From a virus, in IMG/VR virus record IMGVR_UViG_3300035698_024657, positions 62,001 through 126,000 of that record: 64,000 nt of DNA. One strand, given 5' to 3'. Below are positions 33,392 through 42,833 of the stretch, piece by piece. Numbering within the stretch: the first letter of the stretch is position 1; each line of letters starts with the position of its first letter. Position numbers and translations under genes: made by a program. The notes beneath the pieces are model-generated. The model was given only the letters and a program-made list of their open reading frames with translations, made no database searches and was not told the origin of the DNA.

Positions 33392-34939
33392 TTACTCAAG
33401 TCCGGTAGCACCATTTCTAAATGGGGGTGGTCCGTTACTTACATGGTAATTTACAAAATATGCTAAATCAGCAATATCCACAGCACCCGTATCATTCATA
33501 TCTAATCTACGTACGGGCGCAGGAAGGGGACCACCATTAAACATATAGTTCACCATCGAGGTAAGATCGTTATATTCAACTAATCCATCGTTATTTGCGT
33601 CACCTGGAATATACGAACCTCCCCAAATATCTGACATATCCATAGGTTCATAAGGATATTCAAGTCCCGTGCTTACTCGAGAAACTGTAGTAAATGTTCC
33701 AGGATTGAGCGCAGAATACAATATATTTGCAGGATAGTCGACATACCCTTTGATCGAGAATTGGTGTAACTCAAAATCTCCTGAGCCACTCGCCCAAACA
33801 TGACAACGCCACTGATAATATCTCTTTACATCACCAACAGCAATAATTTGGCCTAATGCAACGCGGGAAAATGTTTCGGCAGATAAATCAAGAATGGTAT
33901 CCGCTGCGCGAATTTCAAACTTATACTGTGCCGCATTATATGTGCGCACCACCCAATCATATTTCCACTCATAATTAGTATAACCAAGAGGGGGAGTAAG
34001 TGTAGCTAAATCAAGTAAACTTCCTGGAGTATTCGTATTCGGCGCAGCGGCGCTTACAATAGTATCTTTTACAACTGTCTCTACGGCAGCAGAAAGAGAA
34101 GTATTATATACTAACATCGGATGAATCGCAGGGAAACCTAAATGCGAATCGCGACCAGAAAGAAAAGTGTCATACGACTGAAAAAGTCGGTGAAAAATAG
34201 ACGCAGATGAGGTTACTGTCGCAGTCTCTGAACCAAGAATAGTGGCATCAGAAGTAACCGCATTTACAATATATGCATCAGACAGTGCATCTTTACGTAA
34301 AGTAGTAATTTCAGCATTTGACGTAACTGACGCAATTTCTTTATATACTATTGGAGGAATAATATACGCATCGGATAATATCGTTTCGGTAGCAGGAGAT
34401 ACGTACGTTTCCGCATTAGAATAAACAGATACAACATCTTGTTGTACGTCTACTCCAATAATTTCAAATTCTACTGATTCAATAGCAGAAGTACTGCCAT
34501 GATTAGTATCCAAGAAAAGTTTAACGAACCGCGCGGACTGTGGAGCAACTTGATGATAATCACGTTCAATTTGTAAACTTCCACCAAAATAGAAAGTCGG
34601 AAAATTAATTTGACTCTCTATAACAATATTACCAAAAGTACCCGTCAACGAATCATCTAACCCAACACGGTAGGCTTTTACGCAAATATCACCAGGAGTC
34701 GCTGACCCCCAAAGCGCAAACCCAGAAAGAGTACGAGATTGTCCAAGGTCTATAATAATCCATTCATCACTTATATTCCCTTCACCTGTAGCATATCTCG
34801 TATAATCTTCGAGAGCAACCGCACCCTGATTTACGGGTAACCCATCGATGATATTTGTCGCAGCACGAGTAGAAGCATCCCACTGAGATGAGTAAGATAC
34901 AACTGTGCCTAATGAAGGAGCGATATTTGAATTAGCCAT
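33392..34939 (-). CDS. Tail adhesin with discoidin-like and dockerin domains
   Basis: A 515-residue protein. Residues about 20-175 resemble an F5/8 type C (discoidin) carbohydrate-binding domain: ATNIIDGLPVNQG, SDEWIIIDLGQSRTLSGFALWG and APQSARFVKLFLDTN. Residues about 170-260 carry a run of short SDAYI/SNAEI/TSDATI motifs. The next ~170 residues are a beta domain. Residues 446-505 are a type I dockerin with two calcium-loop repeats. It lies among fibre genes and is probably an adhesin. Binding partner unknown; a dockerin in a phage tail protein is unusual. Confidence 0.75.
   Translation of the reverse strand: MANSNIAPSLGTVVSYSSQWDASTRAATNIIDGLPVNQGAVALEDYTRYATGEGNISDEWIIIDLGQSRTLSGFALWGSATPGDICVKAYRVGLDDSLTGTFGNIVIESQINFPTFYFGGSLQIERDYHQVAPQSARFVKLFLDTNHGSTSAIESVEFEIIGVDVQQDVVSVYSNAETYVSPATETILSDAYIIPPIVYKEIASVTSNAEITTLRKDALSDAYIVNAVTSDATILGSETATVTSSASIFHRLFQSYDTFLSGRDSHLGFPAIHPMLVYNTSLSAAVETVVKDTIVSAAAPNTNTPGSLLDLATLTPPLGYTNYEWKYDWVVRTYNAAQYKFEIRAADTILDLSAETFSRVALGQIIAVGDVKRYYQWRCHVWASGSGDFELHQFSIKGYVDYPANILYSALNPGTFTTVSRVSTGLEYPYEPMDMSDIWGGSYIPGDANNDGLVEYNDLTSMVNYMFNGGPLPAPVRRLDMNDTGAVDIADLAYFVNYHVSNGPPPFRNGATGLE
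33425..33604 (-). other. Type I dockerin module
   Basis: Residues 446-505 of the adhesin. The first loop, DANNDGLVEYNDL, has the calcium ligands D, N, D and D in EF-hand-like spacing, followed by the helix TSMVNYMFNGG. The second loop, DMNDTGAVDIADL, keeps D, N and the last D but has Thr at the third ligand position, followed by AYFVNYHVSNG. The linker GGPLPAP is typical of bacterial cell-surface dockerins. Dockerins bind cohesins, so a partner on the host surface or in the tail is expected. Confidence 0.88.
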
Positions 34940-34948
34940 AAATTATCC

Positions 34949-35533
34949 TTAATACCATTCGGCGTACAATGCTAACGAAACACTTGTATTTTCAATACCA
35001 GACGTACGTGGTTGTGCTGCAAGTCCTACATAATAATCATGAGTCATTCGGCCACTGCCACCAGAAAACGGCGTTAACACCAAAGGTGAAACACTACCAC
35101 TCATAACCGTCCAATTGGCCGCACCGTGTTCAAAACCTACAACGGTAACATTATGTAAGCCCCCACAACTAATACTTCCAGAAATATCGGTTGAATATGA
35201 TCCACTATATGCACAGAGTTTAACATTTTGTACTCTTGACGCCGACCCAGAAGTAAAACTTATGTGCAATGTACATTGCGCGGAAGGCAAAGAAGAAATT
35301 AATACCGAACCTGCACCAATATCGCCCATTCCTGGAGAATTCGATACATATCTAATATTCGGCAATTCTCCAGAATTGACCGTACCGAAAACATTCGTGG
35401 CAAATGTACTACTTTGATAATCATGCAGTGCAATAGAATCACCAAAATTCGTGCCAAAAAAGCCAATACGTGTGTGGCCCGAAATTGTGGTTACGTCATC
35501 GCCACCTTTCATGGTTACTGTAATTGCCATCAT
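34949..35533 (-). CDS. Structural protein of the fibre region, unknown
   Basis: A 194-residue beta-rich protein starting MMAITVTMKGGDD. Segments HTRIGFFGTNFGDSIALHDY, CTLHISFTSGSASRVQNV and NVTVVGFEHGAANWTVMSG suggest a sandwich fold; the C-terminus (SLALYAEWY) ends in a strand. It lies between two fibre genes and overlaps the upstream stop in TAATG. I do not recognise the family; a fibre tip or chaperone-like part is possible. Confidence 0.6.
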   Translation of the reverse strand: MMAITVTMKGGDDVTTISGHTRIGFFGTNFGDSIALHDYQSSTFATNVFGTVNSGELPNIRYVSNSPGMGDIGAGSVLISSLPSAQCTLHISFTSGSASRVQNVKLCAYSGSYSTDISGSISCGGLHNVTVVGFEHGAANWTVMSGSVSPLVLTPFSGGSGRMTHDYYVGLAAQPRTSGIENTSVSLALYAEWY

Positions 35534-37431
35534 TAATCTCCTAAAATATCCGCTTGACCACCATAGCTCGAATCTATCGTAGCTTTCTTATTTACAATCA
35601 TTCCATTTCTTATATCGTACACCGTAGCGTCAATATCTGATTCATTAAATTGATCGGTAGTAGTTTGTGCAACATAATAACGTTCATACAAGACAGTCAA
35701 TTTCGAGTGCGCAGGGGAAATCGCCTGTAGTGCAGCATCAATAGCAGGAGCACGCCCATCCTGACTTTCAGGTAACCATACAATTACATCAGTCACAATA
35801 TCCTGTCTCGCAGCTAATTTAGTATTAGTCCCTAATTTAGTATAAGATAAACTGCCACTATGAAAAGGTTCTATAGACCCTGACAATGCAGGTAATGTAG
35901 GAGTCACTGAAGGATTATATGGGCCCATCCACCTATTGAAAGTATCGTAATACACCCACGCAGAATAGTAATGATTTGTATGAGTAGTATTTGGATGCCA
36001 TAATGCACGTTGCGTACACTGCGGCTGAATCATATCACGTACAACATACGGTGGAGTATTAGGTGCTTGATGTGGTGTACCATCAGTTGAATACTGAATA
36101 GTTACTTTACACGTAGCGGCGGAGTCGCCAGAACAAGTAGGACAAGATCTTCCAAGATCCCATTGAAGAAGTGTCCCGGTGGCGTCGCCTAACATCTGTG
36201 CTTCAAAATTATGCATCCCTGCAGATTCGGTACATACAAATTGGGATTGAACACCCGTATCTACCATAAAAGTACGTGTGGCTAATCCATAAGTACTTGT
36301 ACGGTATGTGGCCGTAAATGCATTATGTATTCTCCCATCTACAGTTATCTCATTAGGTAATTGTTCCAGCCATACGGGATCCCCGCCAGTAGCGACACCT
36401 ATAAGACCATCATGGCTCATAGGATCAAGTAAAGTGATTTCACCTGCTGGGGTAATATCAAAGGTATACACTTTCAACGTTAAATTATCTACTGCTTCAT
36501 TAAAACCTAATACAAATAGATCATTGCCTAAAGGAAGGATATCCCCCTTACCAAAATCATTAAGAAATTCAACACGATCGATCGCAGAGGTACCAATGGC
36601 ACCCGTAGTATTATTGACCTCAATAGTTAATATCTGCCCATCGACCACAGCCTGAGTACGAAAAACAAGAACAACCATCTCATCGTTAACTTTACAAATT
36701 GTGGGCGAACTGTTAAAATTTACACCAAACGAAGTATCGATTGTTTCGACGGCACCTAAATCACTGAGCACTCCGGTGGCAGATACCCTAAAAGTACGCA
36801 TGTCACAATATTCACTGGGGCCCTTTACATAAACGAGTACATATAGATCATCTACAAGGTGACAAATGCGACTATCCCCAATACCGTCTGAAGTAAATTC
36901 TAACGCGGGGTTTACAGTGATGGTCCCATTAGCCGCAATCGTAAAAGTAACAAGAGTTCCATAATCTTCATCGTCCTCGGCTGCCGCACCACATGATATA
37001 TATACACGGTCCGCATTCGCTGCAGGAATTAAATCTCCATTATTCCACTGAGGGGCAAAATTAGCGCTGTCCGTTGTAGTAATATTACCTGCAAGATCGA
37101 CTGAAAAAGTATACACATATCCTGCGCCCGCGCCCGCTTCCGGTCCATTGACTTCGAGAACTAACCCTTCTTCTACTTGACACGCTCGAATATGACCAGT
37201 ATAGACATTAGTAAAATGTAACTCGGCAAGATAAGTATCATCGATATTACCGTTAGCGTCGATGCCAAAACTTCTGGCATAGCCATCATTACCGGTGGCC
37301 CCATCATGATATTTGCCAAGGCCGAGATAAATATTACCAATTGCGCGAACAACAAACGGATATCTAAGACCCGATAAGGGTCTTGGAAAAAATAGAAAAC
37401 TATCTATAAAAGTCGAATCGCCTCTAGCCAT
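35533..37431 (-). CDS. Tail protein with beta-propeller-like repeats
   Basis: A 632-residue protein. Residues about 20-380 repeat a pattern of the kind GNIYLGLGKY, DRVYISCGAA, LYVLVYVKG, MVVLVFRTQ and LFVLGFNEA, each followed by YTFD- or FTI-type strands and ANGTI/AGNIT turns, consistent with a beta-propeller. From about 400 on, a SCPTCSGDSAATCKV cysteine segment precedes a different beta domain with LTVLYERYYVAQT. No enzyme motif is seen. A likely fibre component or receptor-binding scaffold. Confidence 0.6.
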   Translation of the reverse strand: MARGDSTFIDSFLFFPRPLSGLRYPFVVRAIGNIYLGLGKYHDGATGNDGYARSFGIDANGNIDDTYLAELHFTNVYTGHIRACQVEEGLVLEVNGPEAGAGAGYVYTFSVDLAGNITTTDSANFAPQWNNGDLIPAANADRVYISCGAAAEDDEDYGTLVTFTIAANGTITVNPALEFTSDGIGDSRICHLVDDLYVLVYVKGPSEYCDMRTFRVSATGVLSDLGAVETIDTSFGVNFNSSPTICKVNDEMVVLVFRTQAVVDGQILTIEVNNTTGAIGTSAIDRVEFLNDFGKGDILPLGNDLFVLGFNEAVDNLTLKVYTFDITPAGEITLLDPMSHDGLIGVATGGDPVWLEQLPNEITVDGRIHNAFTATYRTSTYGLATRTFMVDTGVQSQFVCTESAGMHNFEAQMLGDATGTLLQWDLGRSCPTCSGDSAATCKVTIQYSTDGTPHQAPNTPPYVVRDMIQPQCTQRALWHPNTTHTNHYYSAWVYYDTFNRWMGPYNPSVTPTLPALSGSIEPFHSGSLSYTKLGTNTKLAARQDIVTDVIVWLPESQDGRAPAIDAALQAISPAHSKLTVLYERYYVAQTTTDQFNESDIDATVYDIRNGMIVNKKATIDSSYGGQADILGD

Positions 37432-37465
37432 TGTGGTATTTACCTATTATTAAATATTGCATACC

Positions 37466-40400
37466 TTATCCTACTGTAGGAGGCGTGTAACCGTCCTCAG
37501 ACAACACTAATTCATAACCGATTCTTGTTAGATCCATCAATAGACGTAGGTCATAAATCGGGCCAACATTAACAGTATTATTATCATTCACCAACACAAT
37601 ATAACCTACTGCGATCTTATCTGAAACCAAACTACCGCTTGTAAAGGTAGCATGCGCACCCTGCCATAAATTGTCTCTCCATGAAGGAGAATCAGTAAAT
37701 CTCCAGACACCTGAGCTAATAGAAGAAATCGGTCCGGTGGTGGATTTCAATTTCCACTGAGGAGTGGCGTAAGCATTCCGAATATCTGGATTCACTAAGG
37801 TAAAGGCATTAGCTGCACGAGTAATTCCATGATGCGTGCCACCGTGTACTGCGGCATCTAACATAAAATCAAGTTGCTTACGGTAACCCGGAATAGATGC
37901 ACGTTGCTCCGCTGAGCCAGATATTCCCGCGCCCGTTACGGCGTAGTGTACTGCAGAGTACGTGACAAAATTCGTAACATACCATGAACGTTCAAAATAT
38001 GAATATAAATCGGATACCCCCGCAGTAGGCCAGCCCACAAATGTAGTTGCCCCAGTAGAATTAAATGGTACATTAGGGAATTCTGCATATTGCGTCCAAC
38101 TATCTGTAGCCGGATTGAGATAAAAAACATCGCCATTATGTAATGCAACAACTAAAATATCGTTGTGCTTAGACATTGCATTAATTGCCCCAGTAAACGT
38201 ATGATCAGTCGCCCATGCAGTACCATCATACTTCCACATTGTATAACCATTGGTAGCATGATTGATCGCGGCATATAAATAATCTCCATGAGATATCATC
38301 TTTACCACGGTGTCGCCTGCAACGGCGGGCGTGCCAGCTGATGCAAAATTAGTACCATCATATGTAACCATATGATGGATGGGAGAACCACCCCATTTAT
38401 AAATTTTACCGCTTGATTCATCAAATGTGCCACAGAAGGCATAACCGAACGCAGTAGATAATGATCGAATTGGGCCTACACCACTATTTTGCATTAAAAA
38501 GAAATACGTTCCGTCGTTAGGGGATACCCACAACTCACCATTTTCTAATCCTACGTATAGTGCACCTAAATAGGAGAAGATGGCAGAAATCTCACCATTG
38601 TATCCGAAATAATGTGAGTATCTCCAAGTAGTGCCATCATCAGAAAATACTAAATATCCTGAATTATTTCGGGCATATAGATAATCACCGTGTGCGGCAA
38701 CAAGATAGCCAACATTATCTCCCGCGGTACCTAATCCACTTGGTGCGAATTCCCACGTAACTCCATCAGAAGATCGGATAATATTTTCTTCGCTATCACC
38801 TGCAGCATATAAATAACCATCAAATACTTGAAGAGAGACTCCACCCATATCTTGTACTGTAGCTGGTCCATAATTTACATGGACCCAATCCGTCCCTCTA
38901 GTAGTTCGGAAAATCGAACCACTGGAATCGCATGCAGCATATAGGTGGCCACCAAATTCGGCAAAATCGTAAATATTATCAGGTAAAATCGTGGGATCAT
39001 ATATGGTCCAATCACCAGAAGCAAATGGATAAGTTCCACGAAGAATTTCACCTTGATCGGTACCCGCGTACAGGAAGCTTCCTGATTCTATGAGACTATG
39101 TACACGTTCAATGGAGGCATCAACGTCAGTTAAATCTACGAGAGTAGACCACGTATCTCCCTCATCGTCAGATGTTAATAATAGTCCATTTATTCCCGTA
39201 GCCGCGAAATATGTGTCACTACTACCTGATGTAGTAAAATCACTAATTTCATCAGTAATTCCTGCTGCACCAGTATATTTTGCTTCCCATTCTTGGAATG
39301 GCGTATCTCTCGAAACATCAATCCACAATTTATTATCATGCACTTCCATCGCTTGTGCATCATAATCTAACGTACCAATAGCACCACCAACGTACGTTGC
39401 GAGGCCCGCTTCAGTAATGGTCATACCAATATCAGTGACGTCATCAGTTTCATAGGGCGTACACTTAAATAAAAGTGGATACCTATTTGTTTCGTCAGGC
39501 GCGTACATCGGCGTACCATTAGTATAAAGGGCTGTATTTGACGTATCTAATTGCGGTCCCGCAATACACCAATACATATTGTTGTGGAATATTACAGATT
39601 CGGTAGAAGTCACGTCATTGCGCATCGTACTTAGGCCCCAGGTCTCATCAGAGTCTTCAAGGAAGAAAAGTATATCGGAAACCGCTTCCGTATTCCATAT
39701 ATCATATTCATACGCACTTTCAGAAGAACCACTAACACGAGTACCTGAAGTAAGGCGATGTAACTGAAGACGTGGATAGCCCCCCTCGAGCGTATCTATA
39801 GGATAAACAATGGGTGTCGGAAATGGGCCAGTGCCTGGTGGCGCTTCAACTACTCCTGGGTAATCGTACGCAAAGAAATATAAATAATTTTTTGAATCAT
39901 ATACACCGCGACCATAATAAGGACGGTGAGTAGTTAAACCCCTCACAGGTACATTACTGGGTGAGAAATGTTGAGAGGGCGCATTACCTACTACAAATCT
40001 GGAAAATGTTGCAGGATTATATGCTACGAGATTATAATATTGTCCCCAATCAGTACCCCAAAGAAATTCACCGGGGTTCTTATAGTAAGTACCTATCGTC
40101 ACATAACAGTTGCTTATAAATAGATCGTCAAATACAACAGTATGCCCAATATTTAGGGAGTACGTCCAAGTATCGGCAACCGGAAGACCTGACGGATTAG
40201 ACGAAACATTTTGCGCCCAACTACCAAGACTCGTGGCTGTTTGAGTCACCTTCAATGTAGGAGTAATGAGACTAAACGTACCGCTGCCAGAAATATATCT
40301 ATCTTCTACGTAAGTTTGATCCGTGTACTTACCTTGCCCAAAATATGTTCCAAAGTTATCATATAGCGCAGTATTTTCACACGTAGTAATAAAGAGGTTA

Positions 40401-40558
40401 TTCCGCACGGTCTCGACAGCGGTTGAACCAGAAGTAAACTCGATACCATACATACGTAATACGTTATATAACTCAGTATCCGTAGAATACGTAGCAGTAT
40501 AATACGTAGTTACCGAACGTAATAGACTTTGAAGATATTGGTCATAAGTAATCGCCAT
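37466..40558 (-). CDS. Large tail fibre with Asp-box (sialidase-like) repeats
   Basis: A 1030-residue protein. The N-terminal ~250 residues are a beta-rich attachment region starting MAITYDQYLQSLLRSVTTYYTATY. The centre contains Asp-box motifs (S-x-D-x-G-x-T-W): SDDEGDTW near 462, SSDGVTW near 595 and SDDGTTW near 638, with degenerate copies between, each preceded by a LYAA-type strand, so a beta-propeller of the sialidase/BNR kind is likely. The last ~150 residues (HYANA-free, rich in Trp and aromatic residues) form a separate domain. No catalytic Arg triad or Tyr can be assigned, so glycan binding rather than cleavage is the safer call. Confidence 0.7.
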   Translation of the reverse strand: MAITYDQYLQSLLRSVTTYYTATYSTDTELYNVLRMYGIEFTSGSTAVETVRNNLFITTCENTALYDNFGTYFGQGKYTDQTYVEDRYISGSGTFSLITPTLKVTQTATSLGSWAQNVSSNPSGLPVADTWTYSLNIGHTVVFDDLFISNCYVTIGTYYKNPGEFLWGTDWGQYYNLVAYNPATFSRFVVGNAPSQHFSPSNVPVRGLTTHRPYYGRGVYDSKNYLYFFAYDYPGVVEAPPGTGPFPTPIVYPIDTLEGGYPRLQLHRLTSGTRVSGSSESAYEYDIWNTEAVSDILFFLEDSDETWGLSTMRNDVTSTESVIFHNNMYWCIAGPQLDTSNTALYTNGTPMYAPDETNRYPLLFKCTPYETDDVTDIGMTITEAGLATYVGGAIGTLDYDAQAMEVHDNKLWIDVSRDTPFQEWEAKYTGAAGITDEISDFTTSGSSDTYFAATGINGLLLTSDDEGDTWSTLVDLTDVDASIERVHSLIESGSFLYAGTDQGEILRGTYPFASGDWTIYDPTILPDNIYDFAEFGGHLYAACDSSGSIFRTTRGTDWVHVNYGPATVQDMGGVSLQVFDGYLYAAGDSEENIIRSSDGVTWEFAPSGLGTAGDNVGYLVAAHGDYLYARNNSGYLVFSDDGTTWRYSHYFGYNGEISAIFSYLGALYVGLENGELWVSPNDGTYFFLMQNSGVGPIRSLSTAFGYAFCGTFDESSGKIYKWGGSPIHHMVTYDGTNFASAGTPAVAGDTVVKMISHGDYLYAAINHATNGYTMWKYDGTAWATDHTFTGAINAMSKHNDILVVALHNGDVFYLNPATDSWTQYAEFPNVPFNSTGATTFVGWPTAGVSDLYSYFERSWYVTNFVTYSAVHYAVTGAGISGSAEQRASIPGYRKQLDFMLDAAVHGGTHHGITRAANAFTLVNPDIRNAYATPQWKLKSTTGPISSISSGVWRFTDSPSWRDNLWQGAHATFTSGSLVSDKIAVGYIVLVNDNNTVNVGPIYDLRLLMDLTRIGYELVLSEDGYTPPTVG

Positions 40559-40561
40559 AAT

Positions 40562-41986
40562 TTATGTCCTAACAACGATTGTAAGTGTTCCTACAACAGC
40601 ATATGAATCTGCAGGAATAACAAGGTTTCCAGAAGAATCTTGAGTAAGCGTACCCGTCGAAGAACTTTCAGCAAATGTAGTTAAAGGCACGGTCACATCA
40701 TCCACACCTGTAGTGTCCGCAATTGCATTAAGTACATCAGACTGCTGTACTTCTTCACCGATAGTATAACTATTAAGGAAAGTAGTTAATGCAGTATTAA
40801 CATCAGTAGTGACGCCTGCAGCAGTATACCCAGGCAACGCCCGAATAACACAGGCTACATCAATCTGTCGAGGAATAGCACTCTTAACTAAAAGATCGGC
40901 CCCCAAAACTTTTCGAGAATCATCTTCCATATATATTTGCAAAGATTCAATCAAAGAATTATAAGAGTATACTATAGTAACTTCTTCCCCTGCAGTCAAT
41001 CCCGTAAATACAAATTTATCTGATCCCCTAATAGATCCTGCAAATTTACTTACATCCTGTGTAAGCGTATAATGCGTCCCCGCAATTAACGTTCCAGTAG
41101 TACTACCAATAAGTGAGAAGCCATCCGCGGCCAATACATTAATAGGTTGTTTTGAAACAACAAAGGTATACGGAGCACTTACAGGAACAGTGTATACTTC
41201 AGAAGGTGCCTGCGCAGTAATAAGTCCACGAACATAAATATCAACGGCGCCTACATCATTACGGCGCAACTCGGCAACACCCTCAGCAGATGATGCAATC
41301 TTCGCATCAAGCACGTCCGAGATTCGAGTAATCGTTTGATAGTACCCATCAGTAGTGCCTACATTATTGCCGGTAATAACTGCCTTCAATCGAGAACGGA
41401 AACTTGTTAGAGTTTCAAAATCTGCACCGTTCGTAAAAGCATTAAAATTGTATACTCCTGCGACACCCGTTATCGAATCTAAAATCGCGGCAAGCGCGCC
41501 AGGAGCAATATTTCCATCTACCCCCGCAACGAGTGCACGAACTTGAACATCTACTTCATATCGGCCAGTCGAACCATTGAAACTGGTAATGCCTAAAGTA
41601 ACGTCCTGCGTGGTCACATATTGTTGAGATGTACCATTAGGAGTGGCCTTACTCGCTACAGTCGTACCACGAGGAATAGTAATAGTCTCTGCGGGTGCCT
41701 CAAAAGAATAGAACGATGCAAGGCCCGTAGTTTTAAGGGGGCCTCTACGAAGTAGTTGAAAATTTCTACCTAACTGTTCAACATCGGAAGTACTTGCTAA
41801 ATCAGGAGATTGTGCATTTGCAGTTCGATTTAAATCAAGGTATAGACTTTCAATTTCCCGCGCAGGTGCATCAATAACAACGTCACGCGTAAACGTTCCT
41901 GGAGTAGTATCAACATTGGGACGTACACTATATAAAAAGTTACGCATTGCGTTCACAACGTTTAAAAAACTCTTAATTACTGCCAT
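40562..41986 (-). CDS. Baseplate J-like wedge protein
   Basis: A 474-residue member of the Baseplate_J family (P2 gpJ, Mu gp47, T4 gp6). The diagnostic parts are DAPAREIESLYLDLNRTANAQS, TIPRGTTVASKATPNGT, VQVRALVAGVDGNIAPGAL and FTNGADFETLTSFRSRLKAVI. It forms the baseplate periphery linking the hub to the fibres. The genes on its right are hub and tail proteins, on its left fibres, the usual myovirus order. Confidence 0.88.
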   Translation of the reverse strand: MAVIKSFLNVVNAMRNFLYSVRPNVDTTPGTFTRDVVIDAPAREIESLYLDLNRTANAQSPDLASTSDVEQLGRNFQLLRRGPLKTTGLASFYSFEAPAETITIPRGTTVASKATPNGTSQQYVTTQDVTLGITSFNGSTGRYEVDVQVRALVAGVDGNIAPGALAAILDSITGVAGVYNFNAFTNGADFETLTSFRSRLKAVITGNNVGTTDGYYQTITRISDVLDAKIASSAEGVAELRRNDVGAVDIYVRGLITAQAPSEVYTVPVSAPYTFVVSKQPINVLAADGFSLIGSTTGTLIAGTHYTLTQDVSKFAGSIRGSDKFVFTGLTAGEEVTIVYSYNSLIESLQIYMEDDSRKVLGADLLVKSAIPRQIDVACVIRALPGYTAAGVTTDVNTALTTFLNSYTIGEEVQQSDVLNAIADTTGVDDVTVPLTTFAESSSTGTLTQDSSGNLVIPADSYAVVGTLTIVVRT

Positions 41987-42017
41987 AAAATATCCCTCAA
42001 AATACTACTTATCAACG

Positions 42018-42614
42018 TTAACCGCTAAATATGACGGAGCCCGTAAGTGTACGGGTGCCTCCTGAAATTGTTGTTACCGTTACGCCGTAGTCCAATGTCC
42101 CTGGATCTGAAACATCCTCATAAACATCGATACTATTCACTTTTGCAATTTGCGCCTCACCCGCTAAATTGGGTATGCCGCGTTGTGAACTGATCAACGC
42201 CATTAAACTTTTAGATAGTTCGAATTTAATGACTGCTTTGATTTCAGAAATAGGAGAGTCTCCTAACCACTGTGCGACATTAATCGCAACTTCCGGATGA
42301 AAATCGTTACTTTCCGTAAGTACAAATTTTTCTAACGTCTGCGCAAGTTTATCTACAAGGCTTACTTCTAATACTTTACCCGCGGCATTAAACTGTATAT
42401 CATAATAATACCCCTTACCTAAACAGCGGGGACATTTACTTAAGGTATACTGCGCGTCACTCAATTTATGATTACATACATGCTTCAATTGAACATCAAA
42501 CGCGGTATAATTAGTAGTAACGCTGTCCGTAGCATCAGCAACCGAAGCATAGGTAAATATTTGCGAATCAATGATCGAGGCATCTGACGTAAGAGTAATA
42601 GTATAACTTGCCAT
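42018..42614 (-). CDS. Baseplate protein with DnaJ-like zinc knuckle
   Basis: A 198-residue protein. The first strand, TITLTSDASIIDSQ, carries the SDASI motif seen in other structural proteins here. A CNHK then CPRCLGKGYYYD segment is a C-x2-C-x-G-x-G-type zinc knuckle. The C-terminal half (HPEVAINVAQWLGDSPISEIKAVI, then LDYGVTVTTISGGT) has a layout that could match the gp25-like wedge family. Position next to the baseplate J gene supports a baseplate role; exact assignment uncertain. Confidence 0.55.
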   Translation of the reverse strand: MASYTITLTSDASIIDSQIFTYASVADATDSVTTNYTAFDVQLKHVCNHKLSDAQYTLSKCPRCLGKGYYYDIQFNAAGKVLEVSLVDKLAQTLEKFVLTESNDFHPEVAINVAQWLGDSPISEIKAVIKFELSKSLMALISSQRGIPNLAGEAQIAKVNSIDVYEDVSDPGTLDYGVTVTTISGGTRTLTGSVIFSG

Positions 42615-42623
42615 AATAATCCT

Positions 42624-42818
42624 TTAGAATATTCTAAAGCCTCCATCATCTTGCCCACCTGCCTGAGGAGTAGTATCAGTATTCCTCATAGTCGGTTGAA
42701 TTCTACGGGGTACCGTATACTCACTTTCAATCTGCGCCCGTGAAATAATTCGAGCATCCGAGAGCACATCATTAGTAACATATGCATCAGAAGCAATTGT
42801 GGTCGTATCTGTTGGCAT
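42624..42818 (-). CDS. Small structural protein with SDAYV motifs
   Basis: A 64-residue protein. It contains IASDAYV and LSDARII, forms of a short strand motif found in three other structural proteins of this window. The rest (YTVPRRIQPTMRN, QAGGQDDGGFRIF) is polar. It lies between baseplate genes. Too short for a family call; a peptide that docks onto a baseplate partner is one reading. Confidence 0.5.
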   Translation of the reverse strand: MPTDTTTIASDAYVTNDVLSDARIISRAQIESEYTVPRRIQPTMRNTDTTPQAGGQDDGGFRIF

Positions 42819-42833
42819 GGATCCTTACCCCGA

